From: Variovorax sp. PBS-H4
Lineage (GTDB): Bacteria > Pseudomonadota > Gammaproteobacteria > Burkholderiales > Burkholderiaceae_C
Direction: 5' to 3'
DNA length: 64,000 bases
Assembly: GCF_901827205.1 (NCBI RefSeq)
Contig: NZ_LR594675.1
Location: 2,418,001-2,482,000 of the forward strand
Part shown: positions 20,366 to 33,448 of the stretch, in pieces
Layout of the letters: each line of letters starts with the position of its first letter
How positions within the stretch are numbered: the stretch's first letter is position 1
The notes under the pieces: model-generated
Databases searched by the model: none
What the model was told of the DNA's origin: nothing
What the model saw: the letters and a program-made list of their open reading frames with translations, nothing else
Translations under genes and position numbers: made by a program

Positions 20366-20407
20366 TGCTCCCTCTCCCGCTTGCGGCAGAGGGCTGGGGT
20401 GAGGGTA
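20366..20407. repeat. Intergenic palindromic repeat of the SPLPQAGEG type
   Basis: The stretch between the GltD-like gene and korA contains a near-perfect hairpin: arms CCCTCT and AGAGGG with inner arms CCGC and GCGG around TT. It is followed by GGCTGGGGTGAGGG. When read through on the minus strand it gives the well-known spurious peptide SPLPQAGEG. Such palindromic units are scattered in intergenic DNA of many proteobacteria. It may modulate mRNA stability between the two genes. Confidence 0.7.
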
Positions 20408-20420
20408 CGGGCGCGGCGTC

Positions 20421-22307
20421 TCATGCCGGCACCCGCTGTTTCGGCGCAAGCTTCGCATCGCGGCTCGCCGGACCCGCCTGCGTCGTTTTCAGGAGGAACT
20501 TCTGCATGTCCCACGCCCCGGTGGGGCAGCGTTCTGCACACAGGCCGCAGTGCAGGCAGACGTCCTCGTCCTTGACCATGACCCGGCCGGTCTTCAGCCC
20601 GCCGGACACGTACAGGTCCTGCGCCAGGTTGAGTGCCGGTGCCTTGAGCCGTTGCCGCAGATCGGCCTCGTCGCCGTTGGCAGTGAAGCTGATGCAGTCC
20701 ATCGGGCAGATGTCCACGCAGGCATCGCATTCGATGCACGCGGGCTCCGTGAAAACGGTCTGCACGTCGCAGTTGAGGCAGCGCTCCGCTTCCTTGAAGG
20801 CGGTGGCGGCGTCGAAGCCCAGTTCCACCTCGACCCGGATGCTCGCCAGCGCCGTTTCGGCATTGGCCCAGGGCACCTTGAAGCGCAGGTCGTTCGTGAT
20901 GTCGTTGTCATAGCTCCACTCGTGGATGCCCATCTTCTGCGACATCAGGTTGGTCATGGGGGCAGGGCGGACCTGGATCGATTCGCCGTGCAGCAGCCGG
21001 TCGATCGACACCGCGGCCTCGTGCCCGTGGGCCACGGCCTCGATGATGTTCTTGGGTCCGAAGGCCGCGTCGCCGCCGAAGAACACATGGGGCACGGTGG
21101 ACTGGAAGGTGCTCTTGTCGAGCACCGGCAGTCCCGACGGGCCGAAGGCAATGCCGCAGTCGCGCTCGATCCAGGGAAAGGCGTTCTCCTGGCCAACCGC
21201 CACCAGCACGTCGTCGCACTCGAAGAAGGCCTCGGGCTCGCCGGTGGGCACCAGCGAGCGGCGGCCCTGGGCGTCGTACTGCGCACGCACGATCTCGAAG
21301 CGCATGCCGACCAGCCTGCCGTTCTCGTGGACGAAGGCCTTGGGCACGTGGAAGTTGATGATGGGGATGCCCTCATGCTGCGCATCCTCCTTCTCCCAGG
21401 GCGAGGCCTTCATCTCCTCGAAACCGCTGCGCACGATCACCTTGACGTCGTTGCCGCCCAGGCGGCGCGCCGACCGGCAGCAGTCCATGGCCGTGTTGCC
21501 GCCGCCCAGCACGATCACGCGCTGGCCGATGCTGGTGATGTGGCCGAAAGAGACGGAGGCCAGCCAGTCGATGCCGATGTGGATACCGGCCGCGGCCTCG
21601 CGCCGGCCGGGCAGGTCGAGGTCGCGTCCGCGTGGCGCGCCGCAGCCGACGAAGATCGCATCCCAGTCCTGCGTCATCAGCGCGCTCATCGAGTCGATGC
21701 GTGCGCCGCTGCGGAAGTCGACGCCGAGGTCCAGGATGTAGCCGGTCTCCTCGTCGATCACCGATTCGGGCAGGCGGAAGTGCGGGATCTGTGTCCGCAT
21801 GAAGCCGCCGGCCTTGGCCTCTTCGTCGAACACCGTCACCTCGTAGCCCAGCGGCGCCAGGTCGCGCGCGACGGTGAGCGAGGCCGGACCCGCGCCCACG
21901 CACGCGATGCGCTTGCCGTTGCGCGGCTCGAGCGCCGGCATGCGCGCGCGCACATCGCCCTTCATGTCGGCGGCCACGCGCTTGAGCCGGCAGATCGCGA
22001 CCGGCTCCGGCCGGGCATCGCCGTGGCCCCCCGGGGAGGCGCTCCGGGCCAGGGGCGGCCCATCGCCAGGCAAATTGCCTTGCTCCACCCGTCCCCGCCG
22101 GCAGGCAGGCTCGCACGGCCGGTCGCAGGTGCGCCCCAGGATGCCTGGGAAGACGTTGGAGGCCCAGTTGACCATGTACGCGTCGCTGTAGCGGCGCTGC
22201 GCGATCAGTCGGATGTACTCGGGGACGGGGGTGTGCGCCGGACAGGCGTACTGGCAATCGACGACCTTGTGGAAATAGGCCGGGTTCGCGATATCGGTTC
22301 GCTGCAA
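20421..22307 (-). CDS. GltD-like FAD/NAD(P) oxidoreductase with N- and C-terminal Fe-S sites
   Basis: The 628-residue protein begins with a cysteine-rich Fe-S region (CQYACPAHTPVPEYI, then RTCDRPCEPAC). It has two dinucleotide-binding motifs (CVGAGPASLTVARDL and VLGGGNTAMDCCRSAR) as in the small subunit of glutamate synthase. It ends with two ferredoxin-like clusters (CIECDACVDICPMDC and CLHCGLCAERCP). It lies directly upstream of korA-korB. A GltD-like subunit is known as KorC or PadH in KorABC and phenylglyoxylate oxidoreductases of Thauera and Azoarcus, where it passes electrons to NAD(P). The same role is inferred here. Confidence 0.85.
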   Translation of the reverse strand: MQRTDIANPAYFHKVVDCQYACPAHTPVPEYIRLIAQRRYSDAYMVNWASNVFPGILGRTCDRPCEPACRRGRVEQGNLPGDGPPLARSASPGGHGDARPEPVAICRLKRVAADMKGDVRARMPALEPRNGKRIACVGAGPASLTVARDLAPLGYEVTVFDEEAKAGGFMRTQIPHFRLPESVIDEETGYILDLGVDFRSGARIDSMSALMTQDWDAIFVGCGAPRGRDLDLPGRREAAAGIHIGIDWLASVSFGHITSIGQRVIVLGGGNTAMDCCRSARRLGGNDVKVIVRSGFEEMKASPWEKEDAQHEGIPIINFHVPKAFVHENGRLVGMRFEIVRAQYDAQGRRSLVPTGEPEAFFECDDVLVAVGQENAFPWIERDCGIAFGPSGLPVLDKSTFQSTVPHVFFGGDAAFGPKNIIEAVAHGHEAAVSIDRLLHGESIQVRPAPMTNLMSQKMGIHEWSYDNDITNDLRFKVPWANAETALASIRVEVELGFDAATAFKEAERCLNCDVQTVFTEPACIECDACVDICPMDCISFTANGDEADLRQRLKAPALNLAQDLYVSGGLKTGRVMVKDEDVCLHCGLCAERCPTGAWDMQKFLLKTTQAGPASRDAKLAPKQRVPA

Positions 22308-22634
22308 AGCTTGTCTCCTTGCTGCCGCCCGTGGCCCTCGTGGGTGGCCGATGCGGGCTTTTGCGCCAGTATGCGCCGCGTGCGGGGCAGAGTGGGCTCG
22401 GTGAAAGCCCTCAGCACGTCATGGTCCCGCGGCAGGCGAGGGCGGTTCAGGCTCGCCGCGGCCCCTGAGTTGCCTGGGTGCCTTCGACACCGCGGGCGGC
22501 TTCAAATTGCCGATCCGGCCTTGGGGCGTATCGTTTGCGCCGGCCTACAGAAGCGGAGGTTCTTCGACGACGGCGAGCACCTGTCGTGGCTTTAGGCTTG
22601 GATGCATCCAAACTGCACAGCCGGAGTCGACAAC
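22308..22634. other. Intergenic gap of 327 bp, no gene recognised
   Basis: This gap separates the minus-strand oxidoreductase operon from a small plus-strand gene, so it should hold the promoters of both. No recognisable gene, RNA or strong hairpin was found. A short open stretch on the plus strand ends at 22595 (RRFFDDGEHLSWL) but has no start or neighbour that would support it as a gene. Confidence 0.5.
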
Positions 22635-22847
22635 ATGGCCGCCAACGCGATGCTAAAGGGAGAGGTGAATTACCGCGCCGGTGATGGCCCCATGATCCGG
22701 ATCCCCGAAGGGCCGGTGGAAGTAGACGTGGCGGACGACAGTGCGGTGCTCAGCTGGGGCGACGAAGGCAACACGCAAAGCGCCGCGTTGCCGATCGCCG
22801 AGTACGAGCGCTACGTGCGCGACGGCCTGATCACGCCAAAGAACTAG
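22635..22847 (+). CDS. Small hypothetical protein (70 aa)
   Basis: The ATG at 22635 follows GGAGTCGACAAC, a good ribosome site; an in-frame ATG at 22602 lies upstream of that site and is less likely. The 70 residues are acidic, with RIPEGPVEVDVADDS and a C-terminal EYERYVRDGLITPKN. There is no signal or membrane segment. I do not recognise the family. The gene is convergent with the autotransporter, 18 bp from its stop. Confidence 0.6.
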   Translation: MAANAMLKGEVNYRAGDGPMIRIPEGPVEVDVADDSAVLSWGDEGNTQSAALPIAEYERYVRDGLITPKN

Positions 22848-22865
22848 CAGCGCCTGCCCACCAGG

Positions 22866-28109
<5,244 letters not shown>

Positions 28110-28334
28110 GAGGGATGTCGAGGGGCGTTGGAGGCCATGCGCTGTTCGCACGGGCAGGCACGCAGCCCCGAACGGTGACCATCCTTTCGCGTAGGCGCAT
28201 GGCGTTCCGGCTGTACCGCGCGAAGCCCGGGATCGGCAAATGCTAGGAATGGCCGGCGGCGCTGTCGGGATGCCGCCACAAAAAGCGAGAATTCATTCGC
28301 AACTCGCCGGCCCTTCGGAAGGACCAGCGAAAGG

Positions 28335-29270
28335 TCAGGCGCGTCCAGGCCCCTTGTCTGCCGCAGACAAGCTCGCCAGGTGGTTCACCAGCAACCCTGC
28401 CGCGGCCGAGAGAGCCTCTCCCTTCTTCGTCGCCATCAGCAGCCGCCGCGTCGCCCACGCGTCCTTCAGCCGCAGCACCCGCAGGTCCAGCACGCTGACC
28501 TGCGCCGAGCAGGCCGCGAGCGGCACCACGCCGATGCCCAGGCCTGCTGCGATCATGTGGCACATCGCGTCGAAGCTGCGCACCTGCACGCGCAGTCGCA
28601 TCGGGATGCCAGCCTGCTCCGCGGCGCGCGAGGTCAACTCCAGCAGCGAGCTGCTTCGATTCAGGCCCACGAACTCGTAGCCGAGGCACGTCTTGAAGTC
28701 CACCCGCTTCAGGCGCGCCAGCGGATGCTGCCGCGCGCACAGCACCACCAGCTCGTCGGTCTGGAAGGGCGCGATGTCCAGCCCGTAGGCCGGCGTGTTC
28801 TCGGCGAATACACCCACGTCCGCCAGCCCGTCGACCAGGGCCCGCACGATGTCGCCGCTCAGTTGCTCTTCCACCTCGACGCGGATGTCGGGATGCCGCT
28901 CCAGGAAGGTCGCGAGCGCTGCCGGCAAGAACTCGGTGAGTGCCGACATGTTGGCCCACAGCCGTACGTGGCCGCGCACGCCGCTCGCGTAGTCGCCCAA
29001 CTCGCTGCTGAATTGCTCGAAGCCCTGGAACAGGCGCATGGCGTGCTGCATGGCCACATGGCCGGCCGGCGTCAGGGCGATCCCCTGGGCACTGCGTTCC
29101 AGCAGCCTCGAGCCGGTGGCGCTCTCGAATTCCGAAAGCCGCCGGCTCGCCGCCGACAGCGCCAGGTGGCAGGCCTCGGCGCCCTTGGTGATGCTGCCGG
29201 TTTGCGCCACGGCACAGAACAGGCGCAGGGTGACGAAATCGACGCGAGCCGGATTGATGGTGCGGGCCAT
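28335..29270 (-). CDS. LysR-family transcriptional regulator (module 2)
   Basis: The 311-residue protein has the LysR N-terminal helix-turn-helix (VTLRLFCAVAQTGSITKGAEA, then ALSAASRRLSEFE) and an effector-binding C-terminal part. The start MARTINPARV at 29270 is preferred over a long upstream extension that would run antisense through the CoA transferase gene. It is divergent from the CoA transferase/HMGL/VOC/Bug operon. A perfect 10-bp dyad lies 19 bp upstream of its start codon. Confidence 0.9.
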   Translation of the reverse strand: MARTINPARVDFVTLRLFCAVAQTGSITKGAEACHLALSAASRRLSEFESATGSRLLERSAQGIALTPAGHVAMQHAMRLFQGFEQFSSELGDYASGVRGHVRLWANMSALTEFLPAALATFLERHPDIRVEVEEQLSGDIVRALVDGLADVGVFAENTPAYGLDIAPFQTDELVVLCARQHPLARLKRVDFKTCLGYEFVGLNRSSSLLELTSRAAEQAGIPMRLRVQVRSFDAMCHMIAAGLGIGVVPLAACSAQVSVLDLRVLRLKDAWATRRLLMATKKGEALSAAAGLLVNHLASLSAADKGPGRA

Positions 29271-29288
29271 GGAAGAGATTCTAGAGAG

Positions 29289-29311
29289 GGCCTTCGCATT
29301 CTGCGAAGGCC
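29289..29311. promoter_or_regulatory. Candidate LysR operator, perfect 10-bp dyad
   Basis: Arms GGCCTTCGCA and TGCGAAGGCC are exact reverse complements separated by TTC. The inner part TTCGCA-TTC-TGCGAA has the T-N11-A pattern of LysR binding boxes. It lies between the divergent LysR gene (start 29270) and the CoA transferase gene (start 29392). Function is inferred from position and symmetry; a short transcript hairpin is the alternative. Confidence 0.68.
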
Positions 29312-29391
29312 TGCTGCCGTCAAAGCAATTCCGCTCGCGACGCGGCATTCCTACAGTGGACGCCATTCCACTCGAGAGACAACGCATCGCC

Positions 29392-30552
29392 ATGAACGCA
29401 CTCGAAGGCCTCAAAGTCCTGGAGCTCGGCCAGCTCATTGCCGGCCCCTTCGCGGGCAAGACACTGGCCGAATTCGGCGCTGACGTGATCAAGGTCGAGC
29501 CGGCCGAGACAGGCGACCCGTTGCGCAAGTGGCGCATGCTGCGCGCCGGCACCTCCGTCTGGTGGGAAGTGCAGTCGCGCAACAAGCGTTCGGTCTGTCT
29601 GGACCTGCGCAGCGCCGAAGGCCAGCAAGCGGTGCGCGATCTTGCGCTCGAGGCCGACGTGCTCATCGAGAACTTCAAGCCCGGCACGCTGGAGGCCTGG
29701 GGACTGGGCTGGGAGCAGCTGCATGCGCTCAATCCGAAGCTGGTGATGCTGCGCATCTCGGGCTACGGGCAGACCGGCCCGTACCGCGACAAGCCCGGCT
29801 TCGGCGTGCTCGGCGAGTCGATGGGCGGGCTTCGCTACCTCAGTGGCGAGCCGGGCCGGGTGCCGGTGCGGGTCGGTGTCTCGCTGGGCGACACGCTGTC
29901 GGCACTGCACGGCGTGATCGGCGTGCTGATGGCGCTTTACCACCGCGCAGCCCACGGCGGCGAAGGGCAGTTCATCGACGTGGCGCTGTACGAGTCGGTC
30001 TTCAACGTCATGGAGAGCCTGCTGCCCGAGTACGATGCCTTCGGCGCGGTGCGCGAACGCGCCGGCAGTGCGCTGCCGGGCATCGCACCCACCAACGCCT
30101 ACCGCTGCAACGATGGCCACTATGTGCTGGTGGCGGGCAACGGCGACAGCATCTTCCGCCGGCTGATGCGCGCGATCGAACGGCCCGACCTCGAGAACGA
30201 TCCGGCGCTGCGCCACAACGACGGGCGCGTCGAGCAGGTCGAGATGCTCGACGCCGCCATCGAAGCCTGGACCTTGCAGCGCAGCTGCGACGACGTGCTG
30301 GCCGCGCTCGATGCTGCCGGCGTGCCGGTCGGGCGCATCTACACGGTGGCCGACATCGCACGCGACCCTCAATACCTGGCGCGCGAAATGATCGTCGAGG
30401 TGCCGACCTCGGACGGCCGCACGCTCAAGGTGCCCGGCATCGTGCCCAAGCTCAGCGCCACGCCGGGCCGCATCGCGCATCCGGCGCCGCGCCTGGGCGA
30501 ACACGACGATCAACTGCAGCCCGGCGCCGGCTGGCCCGAACGCACTCGCTGA
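29392..30552 (+). CDS. CaiB/BaiF family III CoA transferase
   Basis: The 386-residue protein begins MNALEGLKVLELGQLIAGPF and continues with LAEFGADVIKVEPAETGDPL and NKRSVCLDLRSAEGQ. The expected catalytic aspartate is Asp167 in SLGDTLSA, and GEGQFIDVALYES follows. All are class III CoA-transferase features. It is the first gene of an operon with an HMG-CoA lyase-family gene 13 bp downstream. Together they suggest activation of a hydroxy-dicarboxylate to its CoA ester and cleavage of that ester. Confidence 0.92.
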   Translation: MNALEGLKVLELGQLIAGPFAGKTLAEFGADVIKVEPAETGDPLRKWRMLRAGTSVWWEVQSRNKRSVCLDLRSAEGQQAVRDLALEADVLIENFKPGTLEAWGLGWEQLHALNPKLVMLRISGYGQTGPYRDKPGFGVLGESMGGLRYLSGEPGRVPVRVGVSLGDTLSALHGVIGVLMALYHRAAHGGEGQFIDVALYESVFNVMESLLPEYDAFGAVRERAGSALPGIAPTNAYRCNDGHYVLVAGNGDSIFRRLMRAIERPDLENDPALRHNDGRVEQVEMLDAAIEAWTLQRSCDDVLAALDAAGVPVGRIYTVADIARDPQYLAREMIVEVPTSDGRTLKVPGIVPKLSATPGRIAHPAPRLGEHDDQLQPGAGWPERTR

Positions 30553-30565
30553 AAAGGAAACCGAC

Positions 30566-31555
30566 ATGAACACCGGCAACGGCACGCGCCTCTTCATCAA
30601 CGAGGTCGCCACGCGCGACGGCTTCCAGATGGAAAGCCGATTCATTCCTACCGAGGACAAGATCGCGCTGATCGATCGGATGAGCGGCCTCGGGTACGCG
30701 AAGATCGAGGTGACCTCCTTCACTTCCGCGAAGGCCATCCCGGCGCTGCGCGATGGCGAGGAAGTCATGGGCCGCATCGCGCGCCGCCCTGGCGTGGTCT
30801 ACACCGCGCTGGTGCCCAACCTGCGCGGCGGCGAGCGGGCGCTCGACAGCCGTGTCGAAGAGTTCAACGTCGTGATGTCCGCCAGTGAGACCCACAACCT
30901 GGCCAACCTGCGCATGACCCGCGCGCAGTCCTTTGCGCAACTGGCCGAGGTCATCGCGTTGGCGCGCCAGGCAAGGGTGCCGGTGAACGTCTCGCTGTCG
31001 TGCGTATTCGGCTGTCCGATGGAGGGCGAGGTCCCGCTCGAGGGCGTGCTGGGCTGGATCGAGCGCTTCGCCGAGCGGGGCGTGGCCGGCATCACGCTGT
31101 GCGACACCACCGGCATGGCGTATCCGACGCAGGTGCAGGACATCTGCGCGAGTGCATTGGCTCGCTTTGCTTCGCTGGACTTCACCGCGCACTTCCACAA
31201 CACCCGCGCCATGGGCCTGGTCAACACCATGGCGGCGGTGGAAGCCGGCGTGCGCCGTTTGGACATGTCGCTGGGCGGCATCGGCGGCTGCCCCTACGCG
31301 CCCGGCGCCACGGGCAATGTCGCAACCGAAGACGTGGTCCACATGCTGCAGTGCATGGGCTACGACACCGGCATGGATCTCGACGGCCTCGTCGCCGCGG
31401 CGGCAACGCTCGAAGCGCTGGTGCAGCACGCGCTGCCGGCCCAGGTCTCTCGCGCCGGCCATAGGCTCACCCGCCACGCGCCACCTGCCGATTTCGCGGA
31501 GATCGTCGAGCGTGCGAAGGCGCGCGATGCAGGCACGAAGGAACTGCAGACATGA
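30566..31555 (+). CDS. HMG-CoA lyase-family protein
   Basis: The 329-residue TIM-barrel enzyme has EVATRDGFQ (Arg17, Asp18), HFHNTRA for the metal histidines, and the signature GGIGGCPYAPGATGN with the catalytic Cys242. The family cleaves 3-hydroxy-3-methylglutaryl-CoA or close analogues to acetyl-CoA or pyruvate plus a ketoacid. A GAAAAGGAAA site precedes the ATG. The stop overlaps the VOC gene start (ATGA). Pairing with a CoA transferase, rather than with leucine-pathway genes, argues for a dedicated catabolic substrate. Confidence 0.9.
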   Translation: MNTGNGTRLFINEVATRDGFQMESRFIPTEDKIALIDRMSGLGYAKIEVTSFTSAKAIPALRDGEEVMGRIARRPGVVYTALVPNLRGGERALDSRVEEFNVVMSASETHNLANLRMTRAQSFAQLAEVIALARQARVPVNVSLSCVFGCPMEGEVPLEGVLGWIERFAERGVAGITLCDTTGMAYPTQVQDICASALARFASLDFTAHFHNTRAMGLVNTMAAVEAGVRRLDMSLGGIGGCPYAPGATGNVATEDVVHMLQCMGYDTGMDLDGLVAAAATLEALVQHALPAQVSRAGHRLTRHAPPADFAEIVERAKARDAGTKELQT

Positions 31556-31932
31556 TCGACCACCTGGACCACCTCGTGCTCACCACCGCCGACGAGGCTG
31601 CCTGCGTGCGCTTCTACGTCGAGGTCATGGGCATGGCGCTCGAGACCTTCGGCGAAGGCCGCAAGGCCTTCCGCTTCGGCAACCAGAAGATCAACCTGCA
31701 CGTGAAGGGCCGCGAGTTCGAGCCCAAGGCGCAGGTCCCGATGCCTGGCGCGCTGGACCTGTGCTTCATCGCCACCGTGCCGCTCGACGAGGTGATTGCG
31801 CGGCTTCGCGAAAAGCAGGTGCCGATCCTCGAGGGCCCCGTGATGCGCACCGGCGCGGTCTCGCGCATTCGCTCGGTCTATGTGCGCGATCCCGATCTCA
31901 ATCTCATCGAGATCTCGGAACTGAAGACCTGA
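31552..31932 (+). CDS. VOC-superfamily (glyoxalase/dioxygenase fold) protein
   Basis: The 126-residue protein has paired beta-alpha-beta modules of the VOC fold: HLDHLVLTTADEAACVRFYV at the start and RSVYVRDPDLNLIEISE at the end. The possible metal ligands are His near the N-terminus and the terminal Glu. The start overlaps the HMGL stop by four bases. It may act on a CoA-ester or diketone intermediate of the operon, for example as an epimerase or lyase; this is inference. Confidence 0.85.
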   Translation: MIDHLDHLVLTTADEAACVRFYVEVMGMALETFGEGRKAFRFGNQKINLHVKGREFEPKAQVPMPGALDLCFIATVPLDEVIARLREKQVPILEGPVMRTGAVSRIRSVYVRDPDLNLIEISELKT

Positions 31933-31970
31933 GCACCACACCGTTTTCGCAATCGACAAGGAGACATGAC

Positions 31971-32939
31971 ATGAAACTCGCCCCCCGCCTGTTCGCGGCC
32001 TGCGCCGCATTCGCCGTGATGGCCTCGCACGCCGACACCTGGCCCTCGAAGCCCATCACCTTCATCGTTCCCACCGCGCCCGCCGGCTCCACCGACATCA
32101 TGGCGCGCCTCGTCGGCGATCCGTTGTCGCGTGCGCTCGGCCAGCCTGTGGTGGTCGACAACAAGCCCGGTGCCAGCGGCAACATCGGCACCGAGGCCGT
32201 CGCCCGCGCCGCGCCCGACGGCTACACGCTGCTCATGCAGTACTCGGGCTACCACGTCGGCAACCCTGCACTGTTCCAGCAGATCAAGTGGAACCCGACC
32301 AAGGACTTCGTGCCGGTCGCGCTCGTGATGCGCGCCCCGCACGTGGTGGCGGTCAGCGGCAAGCTGCCCGTCAACTCGATGAAGGAGCTCCTCGAGTACG
32401 GCAAGAAGAAGGGCGATGGCGGCCTCAACTACGCGTCTTCCGGCAACGGCTCGATCCAGCATATTGCGGGCGAGCTGCTGTCGCGCCAGGCGAAGCAGCC
32501 GATGACCCACGTGCCCTACAAGGGCTCGGGCCCTGCAATCAACGACCTGATCGCGGGAAACGTCGACATGTTCATCACCACGCCGCCCTCGGTGATCGGT
32601 CATATTGCCAGCGGCAAGCTCAAGGCACTGGCGTATACGGGCACCCAGCGGCATCCGTCGATGCCCACGGTGCCGACTTCGGCCGAGGCCGGGCTGCCGG
32701 GGTACGAGGTGGATTCGTGGTTCGCGGTGTTCGCGCCGGCGAAGACGCCACCGGAGGTGGTGGCCAGGCTCAGCGCCGAGATCCGCAAGATCGTCGAGAG
32801 CGAGAGCTTTCGCAAGAAGGTGGACGACCAGGGCGCCTTTGCCGTCTACATGGACCCGCCCGCGCTGGGCAAGTTCGTCGACCAGGAGCTGGCGAAGTGG
32901 TCGAAGGTGATCAAGGCGGCGGATATCAAGGCCGATTGA
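31971..32939 (+). CDS. Bug/TctC-family periplasmic solute receptor
   Basis: The 322-residue protein has a short signal peptide (cleavage near SHADTW) and Bug motifs PITFIVPTAPAGSTDIMAR, KPGASGNIGTEAVAR and PDGYTL. An AAGGAGACATGAC site precedes the ATG. It is the last gene of the LysR-linked CoA-transferase operon, so its ligand is probably the acid activated by that transferase. There is no adjacent TctAB membrane pair. Confidence 0.92.
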   Translation: MKLAPRLFAACAAFAVMASHADTWPSKPITFIVPTAPAGSTDIMARLVGDPLSRALGQPVVVDNKPGASGNIGTEAVARAAPDGYTLLMQYSGYHVGNPALFQQIKWNPTKDFVPVALVMRAPHVVAVSGKLPVNSMKELLEYGKKKGDGGLNYASSGNGSIQHIAGELLSRQAKQPMTHVPYKGSGPAINDLIAGNVDMFITTPPSVIGHIASGKLKALAYTGTQRHPSMPTVPTSAEAGLPGYEVDSWFAVFAPAKTPPEVVARLSAEIRKIVESESFRKKVDDQGAFAVYMDPPALGKFVDQELAKWSKVIKAADIKAD

Positions 32940-32960
32940 CCGGCGCCGCCGTCGGGCGAT

Positions 32961-33281
32961 TCAGTGAGCTGCCACGGCGTCGGCGATGAACTTCAGCAGG
33001 TCGTGGTAGCCGGGGCCGAATTCCTGCGTGTCCACACCTGCCAGTAGCCGCAGGCTCCTTGCGCGCGCGCTGCCGACGACACCGCGCGTGGTGCGCACCG
33101 GCAGCTCGGCGTCGAGGTCGCCGTTGTCGTGCTCCGACATGCAGATCACGACGATCGAGCCGGCATGCAGCGCCAGGTCACCGCGGCGAAATGGCCGGCG
33201 CGCATCGGCAGGACGGAACACCAGCCTCGGAGCGCGCCGGGTGGTGGTGGCGGGCGATTGCGCGACGGTGGTATTGGCCAT
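32961..33281 (-). CDS. Hypothetical protein (106 aa)
   Basis: The start MANTTVAQSP at 33281 is chosen; an in-frame ATG at 33374 is possible. The middle has LVFRPADARRPFRRGDLALHA and a beta-like GSIVVICMSEHD. The C-terminus ends GPGYHDLLKFIADAVAAH. No signal, membrane segment or known motif was seen. It is convergent with the Bug gene, 21 bp from its stop. Codon use looks normal, but the ribosome site is weak, so the gene is probable rather than certain. Confidence 0.5.
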   Translation of the reverse strand: MANTTVAQSPATTTRRAPRLVFRPADARRPFRRGDLALHAGSIVVICMSEHDNGDLDAELPVRTTRGVVGSARARSLRLLAGVDTQEFGPGYHDLLKFIADAVAAH

Positions 33282-33448
33282 GAAAGTGCTCGCTGGGCGT
33301 GCTGTTGCTGGGATGGCTGCAATGGTCTCGCATAAAAGGGGGAGGACGGCCCTCCCGGCAGAGGAGAAGGCCATCGAACTGTGGCATTAGTCTCTACCGG
33401 ACGCAAGAAATCGTCCGCCATAGGCCGCCGGTGCGCGCGGGAACCCCT

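Noticed and set aside
20327..20458. Longer korA start at 20458
   Set aside because: The extension reads through an intergenic palindromic repeat and overlaps the neighbouring gene; a good ribosome site precedes the ATG at 20326.
33340..33357. Small GGAGG/CCTCC hairpin as a terminator
   Set aside because: No U-run follows and it is upstream of, not after, the nearest genes in the proper direction.
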